A stretch of DNA of 64,000 bases from Massospora cicadina. Taxonomy: Eukaryota > Entomophthoromycota > Entomophthoromycetes > Entomophthorales > Entomophthoraceae. The notes under the pieces were generated by a model. The model did no database searches. It was not told the origin of the DNA and saw only the letters and a list, made by a program, of their open reading frames with translations. Of the stretch, positions 36,341-48,639 are shown in pieces. The first letter of the stretch is position 1. Each line of letters starts with the position of its first letter. The stretch covers positions 186,001-250,000 of the forward strand of contig JAKSZP010000018.1 of assembly GCA_022478985.1 (NCBI GenBank). The letters run 5' to 3'. The translations under genes were made by a program, and so were the position numbers.

Positions 36341-36940
36341 TGTTTAAATTGCTACCTCATGGGTTTATCATCCCTATTAGTGACCAACTACCCAAACTTC
36401 TGCCATATTGGAATGGAGAGATTATTGAGAGTTCTGATAGGCTGAATCAGCAGTATCCAATCAATCCATCATCTGCCTATTCTAAATCCTTGCGCCCCAC
36501 TTGCTTTTAACTTTGATTTACTTTAAATACCAAGAGTTGGCATTCTATTAGGGGATCACTTTTTCCCCAATTTTGATTAATAGCAATTTTATTGTACTAA
36601 AATCTCTTTGTAATCTAATTTACCCATTTAAATCTTTAACAGCACTCTAGAGCTTTAATACTCTGGGCCTACTAGATTGTTGAAATCCTGGGTAAAAGCA
36701 CCTGTGAGCACTAACCATGCCAGGACTCCAAAAGCCTTATTAAAAGCAAGCTCCATGATAGGTGGGATGATGGGGCATTTTATAATTGGATGCTCCCTAA
36801 TTAAGCTTCAAACCTTTTTATAATTTTCTATTTTGAAACGCAATCCACTTTCAGAGTTCCTGCACTTGATCAATAGCATAAATTCTTATATAAAAAGGAA
36901 TATAAGGAAATAAAAAAGTAAAGTCAGATTTAGATTTAGA
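36341..36940. other. AT-rich spacer without recognised gene
   Basis: No frame of note and no similarity to the other elements that I can see. It could be the remainder of the Gypsy E LTR or older decayed pol. Confidence 0.3.
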
Positions 36941-37243
36941 GGGGGTGGAAGGCGAGTTGGTAAGGGTGTACAGCTACCAACCTGAAGGTTGTGGGTTCAA
37001 TTCCCGCCCTTCGCACATCAATTGGGGTGCCAGCCAAAGGAAGCTATTGGCGGTTATTAGGTCTAATAACACGAAAACCTTACCCATGACGTAACCATAA
37101 AAATTTGAGTCCTGATCCTGAGGTGGAAAAACTTTCTTTGATGGAGTTGACCCTGTTCAGGTTTCGTGTCATTTCTTTCTTTTGTTTTTTTCTTTTGGTA
37201 ATGCCTGTCCCCTGGTCAGCTTGCCTCAGTTAAATAAAAGATC
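36941..37243 (+). mobile_element. tRNA-derived SINE copy 1
   Basis: A 303-bp SINE flanked by AGATTTAGA (36932-36940 and 37244-37252). The head (36941-37015) is tRNA-like: A-box-like GAGTTGGTAAGGG, and GGTTCAATTCC as the B box, ending in CCCGCCCTTCGCA. The body of about 190 bp is unrelated to tRNA. The tail GGTAATGCCTGTCCCCTGG then TCAGCTTGCCTCAGTTAAAT matches the 3' end of the half-LINEs and the LINE. The second copy at 46159-46463 is closely alike over the whole length. Transcription by RNA polymerase III and mobilisation by the LINE are inferred. Confidence 0.9.
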
Positions 37244-37990
37244 AGATTTAGAAGAATTTAAGATTAATGGTAAAATCTGATAATCTTACTATAAAAAATA
37301 CCATAGTAAGGAATTATGATTTATGAAAATTTGGGGAAAGTTAGCATCAAAAAGGGCGAAAATTACTTGATGTATATTGACATTATGGTAAGTAATTGAG
37401 GGATTTCACTACAAAAAAGACTAATCTTCTCAACATATAAGCAGCTAGACAATGTGTTGATAGAAGCAGGCTTTTATAAGAAGGGTGCAGAATGCACTAC
37501 CTGGCTTAATGCTTTTTTGGAAAGCCTTACACGTTTAACATTTTGAAGAAAATTTTAATTGATCATGGACCTCAGTTCACCTCAAAGTTTCTGCTCAGAT
37601 ACTAATGAAGTAAGATCATATTCTCATATTATACATTTTACACCCTTGGAGCAATGGTCAGACCATGGTTGTGGAATAAGACTCTGAAAATTTCACTAGT
37701 GCTATATTAATAAAAAATAAAATAAATCTATGGATCAATTGCCCATGGTGCAATCCACTTACTATATCCAAAGCCATAGTCCGTGTTAATATCTCAATAA
37801 AAGGTAATCTATGGGTTTGATTAAGGTTGGGATCAATCATCAGAGGAGCTAGTTTATTATTATATGAGAATTGAATGAGTCATGATGATTTACCACGCAC
37901 AAAAAGGATGTTGAATAAACCATGAGAAGGCGCATCATACATACAAGGACCTCACAGATTGGAAGAATATCTTAGGCAAACCACCAAAAA
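37244..37990 (+). pseudogene. Gypsy integrase scrap
   Basis: At about 37525-37680 the plus strand reads ILIDHGPQFTSKF, then HPWSNGQTMVVE in a shifted frame, matching the integrase core D..PQFTS and HP.TDGQTE.V motifs of chromoviruses. It is not close to the other integrases here. The rest of the stretch is AT-rich with no other recognisable part. Confidence 0.6.
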
Positions 37991-38006
37991 TAAGAAGCAA
38001 GTTCAA

Positions 38007-39955
38007 ACATTTTTCTTTCTGCTCAAAGTCACTTTCTAGCAATTTTATTAAAAACAAAAAGTAATTAAATAAATATCAAATAAACGCCAACCGCTGCCAT
38101 TCAATCCCCAATGACATTGGATCTGTCGCTGGATGCTCCAGTGTGGGGCAGCGGCGACTCTGCCTAGAATTTTCCGTCTGGCGGGAAAACGCACTCAGAC
38201 TGGTTCATCCAGTCCCAATAAGTCCTTGGGTTGGTTTAATCCGCCCAAGGATCTCGCCATCCACATGGCACATACCCAGGTGGTGCCTCGCAGACCACTC
38301 GTTCTCCCCTACTCCCAGATCCATTTTGGCCTTTTGGTCAAGTATGGGAGATTGTTCCTGTATGAGGAACAAGCAATTATCAACCTGGCCTGGGTGGTGA
38401 TGCTGCCAGCCAGTTTTATTGACTTCTGCCCCTTTAAGGGGTATTTTGATCTTGGCTTTACCTGCAAAGCTGACGCCGCCACTGCGACTACTGTGTCCAT
38501 GGTTTTCAAGGGCACACTCATACCAACAACATGCACCAGGCTCCCCACTGAAATGACCATAGTAGTCCAATTTATGGGGTTGACCACTCATCTCCCCCTC
38601 ACAGTATTCCATCAGGAGTTAATGGAAGGGTTGTCCATGTACGGCTCTGACCCCACCCTTCAGTGTGTAGTCCCCAACAGGGCTGCTCGCCTACCTGGGC
38701 CTTGGGCATTTGCCACAATCAGCCCAATAAATTTAAAAATTTCTTTGTCACTTCCGCCCTGCGCCATCATACCCTCTTCCCCCGACCACCCATTCTGGGC
38801 CTGTGTAGAGGGCGGGAGGACAATTTGTCCTTCCTGCTTTGAGTTAGATCACTCAAAGTGTAAATGCCCCTCCCTTGAAGCTTCCTCTGACCCAGCGCAG
38901 TCATCGTATGGCCCCCACTTAGCCCCACACCCAACTACTTTTCTGGCATGGGGTACAATCCTACCCCCTCCTCCCCCAAAGCCTGCTGCCGCCTTGGTGC
39001 CTGATGCAGCCAACCAGCCCCTTCCTCAGGCCAGTGCCACTTGAATTTCATCCAATCAGCAAATGGCTTGTACTAATGTGGGTTCCCACGTTATCCTGCA
39101 ATCGCCAGCCACACCACTTCAATTTGCAGACCCCAATTATGAGTTTGACTTGAACCCATGGTCCTTATTGGCTGAAAATGATGAGATGGGTAATTTTGTT
39201 GAGGCCTCGCAACCCACATATGACAAATTTATCCAGGTACAGAATCTCAAACCAGTCACTTAATGGTATTATGCCCCCAACTGGACGCCGTGGAGTTCCG
39301 CTCAGACCAACAGCTCACTGTCACGGCAGCTACCCACCCTGAAGTAACTACTATCCGTGTTCTGGCTGAGTCATCAGTATTGGCGCTAACCATGAAACTC
39401 CTGCCTCCCATCCTCAGGCCATCCACATCTGTATCACACAAACAGACCATTATGTTTGCCCACAGGCGCGCTAAGGAAGCCATCCAGAGAGTGGTTTCCG
39501 CCTTGAAGACCAACCCTAGAGTCACCCGCACCTCCGTGGCTTCACTGTCCCCACTCCCTGCCCTCTGCATTAAGGCGGAGGACACCATTTTCGAATATAT
39601 TAGCGACTTACTGTCCTACAATAATTTCCTCAAACAACTGATTGTTACTGACCTCGCTCCCCATGTCGCTGATCACCCCACCCCTTTGCTCTCCTCATTG
39701 GCCTATGCTCTCGCCAATGAGGAGCATGGGACTGAGGATGAGCCCCCCAATCCCCCTCCCCTTCCATCATGGTAGGTTGAGCGCCTCGGCGCTGTCCCAC
39801 ATGGTAGATTGATGTCTTAATCATTATTTTTTGCCCATTCTTTGAAAAGTCATTTTCTTTAGGTTTGAGTGATTAGTTCATTCAGTTTTTCTTTGCTTTC
39901 TGAGCTTTGGTAATGTCCATCCCCTGGTCGGTGTGCCTCATAATAAATTATAAAT
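38007..39955 (+). mobile_element. ORF1-only LINE derivative (half-LINE) copy 3
   Basis: A 1.95-kb element with a 16-bp duplication TAAGAAGCAAGTTCAA / TAAGAAGTAAGTCCAA (37991-38006 and 39956-39971; two mismatches). 5' end TTTTCTTTCTGCTCAAAGTC resembles the LINE start at 47117. 3' tail GGTAATGTCCATCCCCTGG, then TCGGTGTGCCTCATAATAAA. One nearly continuous ORF1 fills it; there is no space for ORF2. The best reference copy of the family in the window. Confidence 0.9.
38112..39775 (+). pseudogene. ORF1 of half-LINE copy 3, nearly intact
   Basis: Frames 38133-39044, 39063-39263 and 39263-39775 together give about 540 codons interrupted by only one in-frame TGA (39042) and one or two frameshifts (near 38150 and 39260). 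Order: N-terminal block (FRLAGKRTQTGSSSP, VKYGRLFLYEEQAIINLAW, FIDFCPFKGYFDLGF), a central block ending in knuckle CPSCFELDHSKCKC (all ligands present), a Pro-rich linker, NPWSLLAENDEMGNFVEA, and a C-terminal domain AHRRAKEAIQRVVSALKTNP with RVTRTSVASLSPLPAL and ADHPTPLLSSLAYALANEE. The knuckle suggests RNA binding as in LINE ORF1 proteins. The start is taken at ATG 38112 by comparison with copy 2. The C-terminal domain is unrecognised. Confidence 0.8.
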
Positions 39956-39971
39956 TAAGAAGTAAGTCCAA

Positions 39972-42900
39972 CTTTAAGATATATATATCCCAGTACAAGT
40001 ACCCTCTTGAAAGCTTGCACAATATTAAATGGGTTATTACAAGGTCTTTGAAATTTATTTAGTACCTATCATTTAAGCTTCTTTCCTCTGTAACAATCAC
40101 AATATCATACACTGGTAACTGTACCTCAGTAATTATAGTGCATCACTGTTGCACCATTAAGTGCATTATTGTAGTAGCTCCCCTCTCTTTCATATGATTA
40201 TGTTGGTTTTTTGTAAGGCATTAAAGATAATTCATATTTTGTCAAAAGGGTACGTCATCAAGCAACTAAAATGCTCTATTTTTAGTTTGAGGTAAACTTT
40301 TAATCATGATCAAAACGCGTTCAACTTTATCTAAACCTTTTAAAAATTTCATACAATGTCTTCTCTTAGTTACACCAGGACTCCTATCAACATTAACTTG
40401 ACAACTAAGTTTTAGTCTGAACCTCTAAATTAGATTTGCCACGAGTTATACAATTGTCATAAAACCTGAAAGTAAGATAAACTGTAAGACTTTTCACAAA
40501 GGGAATAATGCAAATAATTCCTGATGTCCTCTTTCTTAAAAAAGCCTGATTGAGGCCCCACATTGCCTATCTATTAATATGTTGAGAGGATTAGGCTCTT
40601 AATTAGAAAAATCCCCCAACTACGCCGCCAAAATGGCAAAATTTACAAATGTGCATTCTCTCCTACCTCTACCCAACTTACTAAAATTCTACTGATATTT
40701 TAGATCATAGATCTTTTTTATATTCATGATATATTAATCAAGTTAACTGGCAATTTTAATTTTATGATCACCAATTCTGACCACCCTTTTCTCTTTACCC
40801 AATAGCCCTTACTGACTTAATGTTTTTATGATTGATTAGGGACCAGACTTTAAAGGGTGGAATGCGTCTCAATTATGAAAGAGTTGAAGAAAAGTCTTGG
40901 AGGCTAAATCAAGGAGCATACAATCATATCACGAGCCATCACCACTCCCAGCCCCAATTCTTGAGCTAAAGTCACAAAACAACGCATCCCTCCTAAGTGC
41001 AAACCCAGAACTGCAATCTAAAAAGAAGATGTAGCAACTAATAACAGTGCCACCAACCACAAGGCCAATTCCATATAAAGCCAGTGCTTTAACAAGTAAG
41101 GGCATTGTTTTTTGTTTTTATTTCATGAGTTTTATTTTATAAAAACACTTGCTATTCTGATCAGTTTCATTTTGCATTATTTTAAAAGCCTTTGTATATC
41201 ATGGTGCATATTGCGGCCATTACCATGCATCCGCTAAGATGCTAACCCATTGCTGGTTAAGAGCTTCAGGGTTATAAAAATCGTATTATTTGCTTAGTCA
41301 CTCATGTAGTTCTACAAGAGCTGCAACTTCACAACCAAAGATTACTTGGCCTCCCCTGACACTTACTTTAACGGGTCAGTTAATCTAAAATATATGCTGC
41401 AGTGCATCGTGGACCTCCTGATAACGCTCTTTCCATCCACTCTGACCCTTTACCAGCTTTATGGGGTTTTTATTTGGTTTTCTGGTCTCCTCATGTGGTT
41501 CCTCCAGCCAACTTTCTGTATTCCACTGCTTGCCATGCGCTGGTTCCAATCTTGAGGCTGTGCTTCTTCTGTGTAAGGTCTTTAGCCACCACTATCAAAC
41601 TGGACAGGACCTTGCGCACCTTTTGAATTAAGTGCGGGCAACAACCTTAGGGCTATGCTTCTTGCCAAACTTAATGATCTGAGGCATAACTTGGAAGAAA
41701 GATTGGTGGCGTCTGTTCCTCCATGTTTAACCATCTCCATCCACAACTAACCATTAAGGCAAAACCCTTTACTATCACTGAATCTGAAGAGTATTATGTA
41801 CAAAATTATGTAGATTTTCATTGAGTTTAGAAAACTATTTAATACTAGTGCAATCAGCGAAATTCACTTTTCTAAATGAGGGCTCACCAGAAGCTTCCTC
41901 AATTTAAAAAATATTTGATACCTGGTTTAACCCCAGTTATAATAACTTACAAGTAAATGTGGTTCAAGGAAAGGGTTAAACAGAAAGAACATGATATGAG
42001 AATCAAAGAGTCAACAAATGATTAAGCTGTCAAAGGAAACTTTTAAATTAATACCCCAATTCAGCCGATTAAGACCCAAAGTCAGAAGTTAAAATCTGAA
42101 ATGAATTGGTCAAATTTGTTCTGGACCAAGTTCATGAAAATTAAACTTTACTAGGCCATCACCCATATCCCCCATTGTTAATACATAATATCCTGCACAT
42201 ACTAGATTAGTGAGTTATTCTTTTACTCAAGTTTGCTAATGAAAACTAAAACTAAGCTCTCTATTTAAATTTTAAGCTCAAAATTTCACCTCATGACGTT
42301 TATTACTCTATTAATGAAGGGTCATCCCTTTTTTTGGTCTTAAATTTGTTTTTTAATTTTTGCTGCTGTATTTGTTTTTGTAGAAAATAAGCCAAAAACT
42401 CTAAGGGTATTGAGCATAAATCAAGCAAACTTTTACCCACAATCTTCTTTCTGAATTAGTTTAATATTTTACTTTCAAATTCAAACTATTAAATTGTGGT
42501 ACCTTGTGGCATATGTATTTTAATATAGTTGTTAATTCATCCACAATGGAAGCCTTTTTTTATTGAAATGCCAGTTTTCTAACGTCTTAGTACTAGAACA
42601 AAGGATTTCATTTGCCTCTAAATGTTCCTCTGGATTTGAATGACAGGGAGCAGTCATGTCCTGTGGTCGAGTTTACTCCCACCACACATTCAGCACCTTG
42701 TACTACTTCATTATGAGATGTCACAATCATTTTAAGACTTTTACCCAATGAAGGTACTTCTGACCTTCTTTTCAAAATTTGTTTCCTTACTACGTCATTG
42801 TTACATTTTCCCTAGCCATGTCTTTCCATCCCTTCCGATCCCAGATTGTCCACAACATGTGCAAACCCTCCCAGTTTCTCACCTGTTTTCCAGGATAGGG

Positions 42901-44160
42901 AAGTATACAAATATACCTTTCCCAACGTTGTAGCATTATGCCATCGCTCAACCCCAAGGATGAATTCATCCAACAAGGATGAAGTCTGAATTGTCAACTT
43001 TGTCAAAGGTTGGTAAAAAGGAAGGGTTAATGAAACAGGCTTTCCACAAAAAGGCATAAATCCAAGTAGTGTCTTTTTCCTTCTTTCTTTTGCTCAAGCA
43101 TATTTCTAACTTCACATTGCCTAGATGGTTGTATGTCAAGAAACTTATTCTCTTTTGTAGAAAAAATCCCGACTACAACACCAAAAAGAAAAATTACTCA
43201 AGACAAGTGCTCCCCACTGCTGCCCATTTTCTTAAATTTCTCCCAATTTCCCAGATCTCAAAATTTTTATAATATTCATGTTAAAAAATTAATTTAAAAT
43301 GAGGCCTTAATCTTTAAGCTCCTATTTAGACTCTCCTTTTACCTTTTATCCAGTTTTCCTTTCTGATTTTATGATTTTTTCTGTTTATTGACCGCCAGAC
43401 CTTCAAAGGTGGAGCGCGTCTTGATTTGAAAAAGTTTTGAAGAAAATAATGTAGCAATCTGAACTGCAACTGGTCAAGATAGCCACTGATATATTTACAC
43501 TTCATTAATTACAACTGTGAAGACAGCGTACCTACAAATAAATGTAAAGCTTGATTAAAATATAATCATTTAAAAAAGGTGAATTCCTCAAATTCTCTGT
43601 GGTCTCAGTAGTTAATTACAGCTTGGAGATCCGTTATCAATGGTTTTATTCAGAATGTGTGTTGCCACATATATCTCTTTTAATGCTGGGCCAACCAATT
43701 TATACCTTTTCCTCTATTCAATATGCTTACTTTTAAAATCCTATTCTTATAAAGTTTTTCCTTATGGTCTATTGCTAGCCTGTGGATTAAGATCTATGAA
43801 ACCTGATGGTGGTCTGTTCAAGGTCAAGAACATCTTGTGGAGGTCTGTTCAACATCATTAGCATCTTAAGGGTATTGGGCGATTGGCAATGCTTGAGACA
43901 AATTCAAATTAATGATTATGATAATCTCTGTTTGATGGGGATGTGGGCTAGTTTGTTGAATTTAGTGAGCGGATAAGGTTTGTTTCACCTAAAATCAGTA
44001 TTATAAAAATGAATTAAATAAAAACTTAAATGTGGGTCAGAAATTTCCAATTACATTTCTGATAGCAGATTGATTGATATCTATCTTCCAAAGATATAGA
44101 TAACAGGACAAAGGTAAAGGTGAGGTTTATAGTATATTGGGTGTAATAGGGCTGGTGGCA
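39972..44160. other. AT-rich decayed region with a pair of diverged direct repeats
   Basis: About 4 kb with no confident gene. Two segments, about 40370-40960 and 42920-43465, are similar in order and sequence (CACATTGCCTA near both starts, AAATCCC.ACTAC.CC.CCAAAA, and GACTTTAAAGGGTGGAATGCGTC versus GACCTTCAAAGGTGGAGCGCGTC), so they may be LTRs or pol ends of one old element about 3 kb long. Between them, 41340-41720 has plus-strand frames without a clear match (NNLRAMLLAKLNDLRHNLEE may be gag-like). Otherwise nothing seen. Confidence 0.45.
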
Positions 44161-45500
44161 ATATCTTATGGTTGGTCAAACCCAAATCTCATTTCCGCCT
44201 AATTGATCAAACACAGGGGATCAACAAATTGCCAGCGGTCAATATTAGAATTATTGATTAAGGGGACTAGTCTCTCCGCGCCCTGTTGGAAATGCTTCAA
44301 GAACATAGTATGTGGTTGTTTGCATATGTCCTTTGATGGGATCCTTGAGCATATATGTGTCATTTGAAGTTTTCTTCAAATCTCAAACGTCCCCTTCCAG
44401 ATTATTAAAGCTTGATCATCCTAATGAACATGTGGGTATCATAATAGAGCACTTTTTCCCTACACTAAGGCAGGGCTAAGGATGGCGATTATGATTGTCA
44501 AGCTCCCTAAATTTATTTTCTGACCAGCGCATTAGATTAGGCCTCAGTTTAAAGCCAGATTAGCATTTTAGTGGGATTATCCTGGTATTGACTGGGAATT
44601 ATTCCTTCTCCATGAACGCAGGAGTACAGGATCAGTGGAAGAGTGGGTTGTCACCCTTCATGAGTTGGAATGGTGACCTTGCCGTTGATGAGTAAAATGT
44701 GATGTTATATGTGAAGATGGCAGAAGGCAGGAGGAGGTTCCAACTTGTCAGTTTTCCAGACTCTAGTTTTCATAGGATGACAACTAAAGTGCTGTTTACC
44801 CATTCCACCATACCATTAGTTTTGGGTGGTATTGTTTTAGCAGGATCCCAAAGACCATTATAATATTTATTAAGCTTGACAAATCATCTATGAAGTGAAG
44901 TTAGTACAATATCTATTTGAAAGAATTAAGAGCATCCATGCTTATAAATAATTTATCCAAAATGAATTTAGTGGTCATAGCAGCCCCAAGGTCTCTGATT
45001 GGTTTGGATTTAAACCATTTTGTAAAGTTATCAATGACCACCATAGAACTTATCCTCCAATATCAGTTAGTGTCCCTGTGACATCAATTGACAGCGTGAA
45101 AAGTGAAATTTGGCTTTATCAGTTGATATGAAGTGCTCTTATGATATGGTGCTTCTGCTTAGAGCTTCATGCAGCAGTAAAGGGCTTTGTGAACATTGAA
45201 GTGCATCAATTCACAGTAGTATGTTGTTTGGACTATTTGTTTATCTATTTGAATCTGCTGTGGTCCGTGGCTTTGTGGGCTCTAATAGAAGGTCCATATT
45301 CTTGGTTGATGGTGGTATGATGTATTTGCAGTTTTCTATTAGTTTTAAGAGTTTTACATCCCTGACGGTAGTGTTCTTCATTATTCAGTCAAAGAGCGTT
45401 GTACTTTTTCTGGTTTATAAAGTATTTCTTGTTCAACATCTTATTTTAAAGGCCATCTGCCATATTTCTGGTTAATGAAATGGTAGGATGTTAGACAGTC
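44161..45500 (-). pseudogene. Gypsy F integrase
   Basis: Decayed minus-strand integrase. At about 44795-44825 the minus strand reads NGMVEWVNSTLVVIL, the integrase NG..ER.N motif, and the HHCC remnant lies at about 45140-45220. A purine tract on the minus strand, CTGGAAGGGGA (about 44386-44396), may mark the 3' LTR junction, so 44161-44385 would be LTR. Heavily mutated. Confidence 0.6.
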
Positions 45501-46148
45501 TTCCAGTATTTTAATGCTTCACGACAGGCAAGTGTTGAATCTTGTAGTTGTACGCCTGTAACTTCAGCTCCCAGCGAGCTAGGCGTTCCTCTGGCTCCCT
45601 GAGATTCTGTAGCCACCTAAGCGAGGAGTGGTCAGTTACCACCTTGAAGTGCAAACCTTGGACTTAAACCCTAAATTGTTTTAACGTGTAAATCACCACC
45701 AAACGTTCTTTTTTATAATGGTGTAATTTTGCTCAAGAAAATCTAAAATCTGGCTGCAGTATGGTATGGGGTAATTAAACCCTTTCATAGTTGAGTTGGT
45801 ATAAAACAGTTCCTATAGTGATGAGTGAGAATCCCATCTGAATCATGCACAGTTTATTAAGATTTTCAAGTGCATGATTACCAGTGTTAAAGTGAGAAAG
45901 ATGAAAAATTGGTCAAAATCTAGCCGACATTTTTTGCCTATTTGAATGAGTTCCATTTTTCAATAGATGTAATAGCAGCTCCCCTAATTTACTAAAAACT
46001 TCTATGACTGCAAGTAGTAGCTGACTATCTCTGAAACCTGGATGTCTCGTTTTCTGGCTGGCGTTCTCATCTTCTTGATGGCCTGTTTTTTACTAGTTGG
46101 GGCCATAGCCCTTTTTGTCAATATTGAAGCCCAAATAATAATTTTTTC
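45501..46148 (-). pseudogene. Gypsy F RNase H
   Basis: Minus strand at about 45540-45660 reads VVTDHSSLRWLQNLREPEER then LARWELKLQAYNYKIQ, a clear Gypsy RNase H segment. 45700-46148 is the weaker N-terminal side and RT connection, up to the SINE insertion. Confidence 0.75.
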
Positions 46149-46158
46149 AGAAGAAGTT

Positions 46159-46463
46159 AAACTTCTTTTTATTTAACTGAGGCAAGCCAACAAGGGGACA
46201 GGCATTACCAAAAGAAAGAAACAAAGAAAGAAATGACATGAAACCTGAACAGGGTCAACTCCATTGAAGAAAGTTTTCCACATCTGGATCAGGACTCAAA
46301 TTTTTCTGGTTACGTCATGGGTAAAGTTTTCATGTTATTAGACCTACTAACCGCCAATACCTTCCTTTGGCTGGCACCCCAATCAATGTGCGAAGGGCGG
46401 GAATCAAACCCGCAACCTTCAGGTTCGTAGCCATATGCCCTTACCAACTCACCTTCCACCCCC
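46159..46463 (-). mobile_element. tRNA-derived SINE copy 2
   Basis: 305-bp minus-strand copy of the SINE at 36941-37243, inserted in Gypsy F RT with a 10-bp duplication AGAAGAAGTT (46149-46158 and 46464-46473). Head to tail on the minus strand: GGGGGTGGAAGGTGAGTTGG, B box GGTTTGATTCCCGCCC, body, then GGTAATGCCTGTCCCCTTG and TTGGCTTGCCTCAGTTAAAT. The A and B boxes are largely conserved. Confidence 0.9.
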
Positions 46464-47104
46464 AGAAGAAGTTGCACTTCAAGGTTTTGATTTTTGATTT
46501 GGCTGCGGCAAGCTGGCAGAAAACTCTCAAGGTGATGAAAGTATTTTTTGAACGTCCTCAAGAAGACATTAATGTCATTCAAATAAACTATATGAAAGAA
46601 ATCTATTATCTCCCAGTATGGTGTCCATAGACCTATGGAACGTGGCAGAGGCATCACATAACCCCTGTGGCATTTGTTTTTGTTGGAACAGCACATGTCA
46701 TTATAATGTCACAGCTTAATTGATCTTCCATAGGCATCACTATCTGCCAAAAAACAGAAATCAGTCCTATTGTGGAGAAGTACTTTCTACAACAAGTCAA
46801 TAGAGAACATTATCAATTCTTTGAAGCGGGTTGAAATTTTATTTTCTTCATCACATTGTTTTTAACCAGTAGTCAATTACCTTTTTTTAGTACTAGATGG
46901 TCCCAAACCAGTAGTCAATTACCACTTGGTTAGATCCCATCTTATTTTTTTAGTAAGACTGGTGATGCCTACATGCTTTTTGATGGTACCAGAACTCCTT
47001 TCTGAACCAGCTGGTTAGCTTATAATTTTGACAACATTATCTGCTGCCTTGGACCAGAAAATGGGATGGAGGATTAACAGCGTATGGCTCTCAATGTTAA
47101 TATG
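46464..47104 (-). pseudogene. Gypsy F reverse transcriptase
   Basis: Minus-strand RT split by SINE copy 2. It reads VYLNDINVFLRTFKKYFHHL near 46540-46600, where the YxDD box is YLND (first Asp lost), then the decayed palm and fingers up to 47.1 kb. The LINE at 47117 cuts the element; protease resumes beyond 52.6 kb. Confidence 0.75.
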
Positions 47105-47259
47105 ATTTAATATGTCGAAAACTTTTCTTTCTTGTTGCAAACACTTTTGCAACCTAACTAATTCAAGACTGAATCTAGTTTGATAATCTCACAGAGGAAA
47201 TTAGTCTGCGCCCATGTCAGGGAGCAGTTGGGCAAGCAAGGTAAGAGGAGCAGGCGGAA

Positions 47260-48630
47260 GGCCCGCGACCTCCAATATTCAAAAACGCCCCTGGAGAATC
47301 CGGCGGAATAGACAAAAGTCTCAAAAAACCGGCGGTCACAATTTCCCCAGAGATACTCATGTGGCAAGCATGATGCAACCAGTACACTAACACACCACAC
47401 TCCCAGCCACTTTCGTCGGTGGAATTCAGAGTCTGCGTGTATCTGACATCCAAAAAATGGCCTTATGGGAAAAATTTTGTGAAGATGTACACAAAACATT
47501 CCTGACCGCGGTGTATGTTGCACCTCACTCCATGTCACGCAGTTGGCTGGACCTAGGTTTCAAAAGCAAAATAGCAGCAGACAAAGCTGCAGCGGTGCGC
47601 ATAGTGGTCAACCTCCCTGAAGGGCAATGGGTCATCAAAACCAAACGCACCAGATGGACAAAACCAAACCAAATTTCCTCACGTTTGACTTTTTGCCTAC
47701 TACAGTAAAACGTGACATTTTGGAGCAACACCTGAAAGATGGTCTCACCATATATATGGTGAAATACAATCTTTTGAAATGCAACGCTTCACGCTGATGC
47801 CACACCTGTGCACCGGCAAAGCCATTACAGTTCTGACCCCAACTGAGGAGATCGTGAAGGACTTAACCCAGATCCCACACTCCACTTTTATTGATATCGC
47901 AGGGCATACCACCCACCCATTCTGGGTAACCGTGGACAGTGCGCCCCCCATCTGCACCCACTGTGATGCATTCGGCCATAAGGCGCACACATGCCCCATC
48001 AAGGAGGGCATCACATTCCAAGAGCACCCCTCGGCGGCCATGGCCAGCGGAGAGGCGCACTATGAACCAACTGCAAGCACCAAGGAGGCTTTCCTGTGGG
48101 GAGCACAAGGCTGCTACCTATTGGTAAAGCCCATCTCCCCGCAGGAGTGGAAGAAGGCCAAGCAGGCCCATAGGGCCGCGGCCAAGGAAGCGGCCAAGGC
48201 CACTATCGCCATACCACACTCACAACACCAGGAGGACATGGAGACCTTCGTGGCAGAAGCAACTTGGGAATCCATCATCCAATTAGTTTTGGAAGTCCAT
48301 GCTGAGCGGGCTACTCAATCTGAGGATCTGATGGGAGATTTGATCTCACCCAATCGCTTCACCCAAGCTCTGGTCAAAACTGACTTGGGACCTATCCCAA
48401 CTGAAAAATTTTTTTTGACCTGCTCGACGATGCACCAAACTCATCCGCACAGCAAAAAATTCGTCTGACATCGGAAAACAAAAAGCGAAGGCCAAAGCCA
48501 ACGCGACTCTTTCCACAAAAATTAACAAAAACCCCAATAGCATTGCTGCTAATACCTGCGCTGCTGTGAAAGCCCGTGGGGACCTGGAAGAGGCTGGTGG
48601 GCCCAGGGGCCCACCCCCTCGCACCTAAGG
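47260..48630 (+). pseudogene. LINE ORF1
   Basis: Frames 47457-47708 and 47779-48468 belong to one ORF1 with shifts between. The N-terminal part (EKFCEDVHKTFLTAVYVAPH, LDLGFKSKIAADKAAAVRIV) may be an RRM-like RNA-binding region. A knuckle CTHCDAFGHKAHTC (Cx2Cx4Hx4C, intact) sits at about 47954-47995. An alanine/lysine-rich helical stretch (AKQAHRAAAKEAAKATIAIP) follows. ORF1 proteins bind LINE RNA. It lacks the C-terminal domain seen in the half-LINE ORF1. The true start is uncertain because the frame is open upstream of 47457 in pieces. Confidence 0.75.
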
Positions 48631-48639
48631 TGTGATGAA

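Noticed and set aside
36941..37015. tRNA gene
   Set aside because: A and B boxes are present, but the acceptor ends do not pair well, the sequence continues into a SINE body and tail, and a second copy with target duplication exists. Called a SINE head instead.
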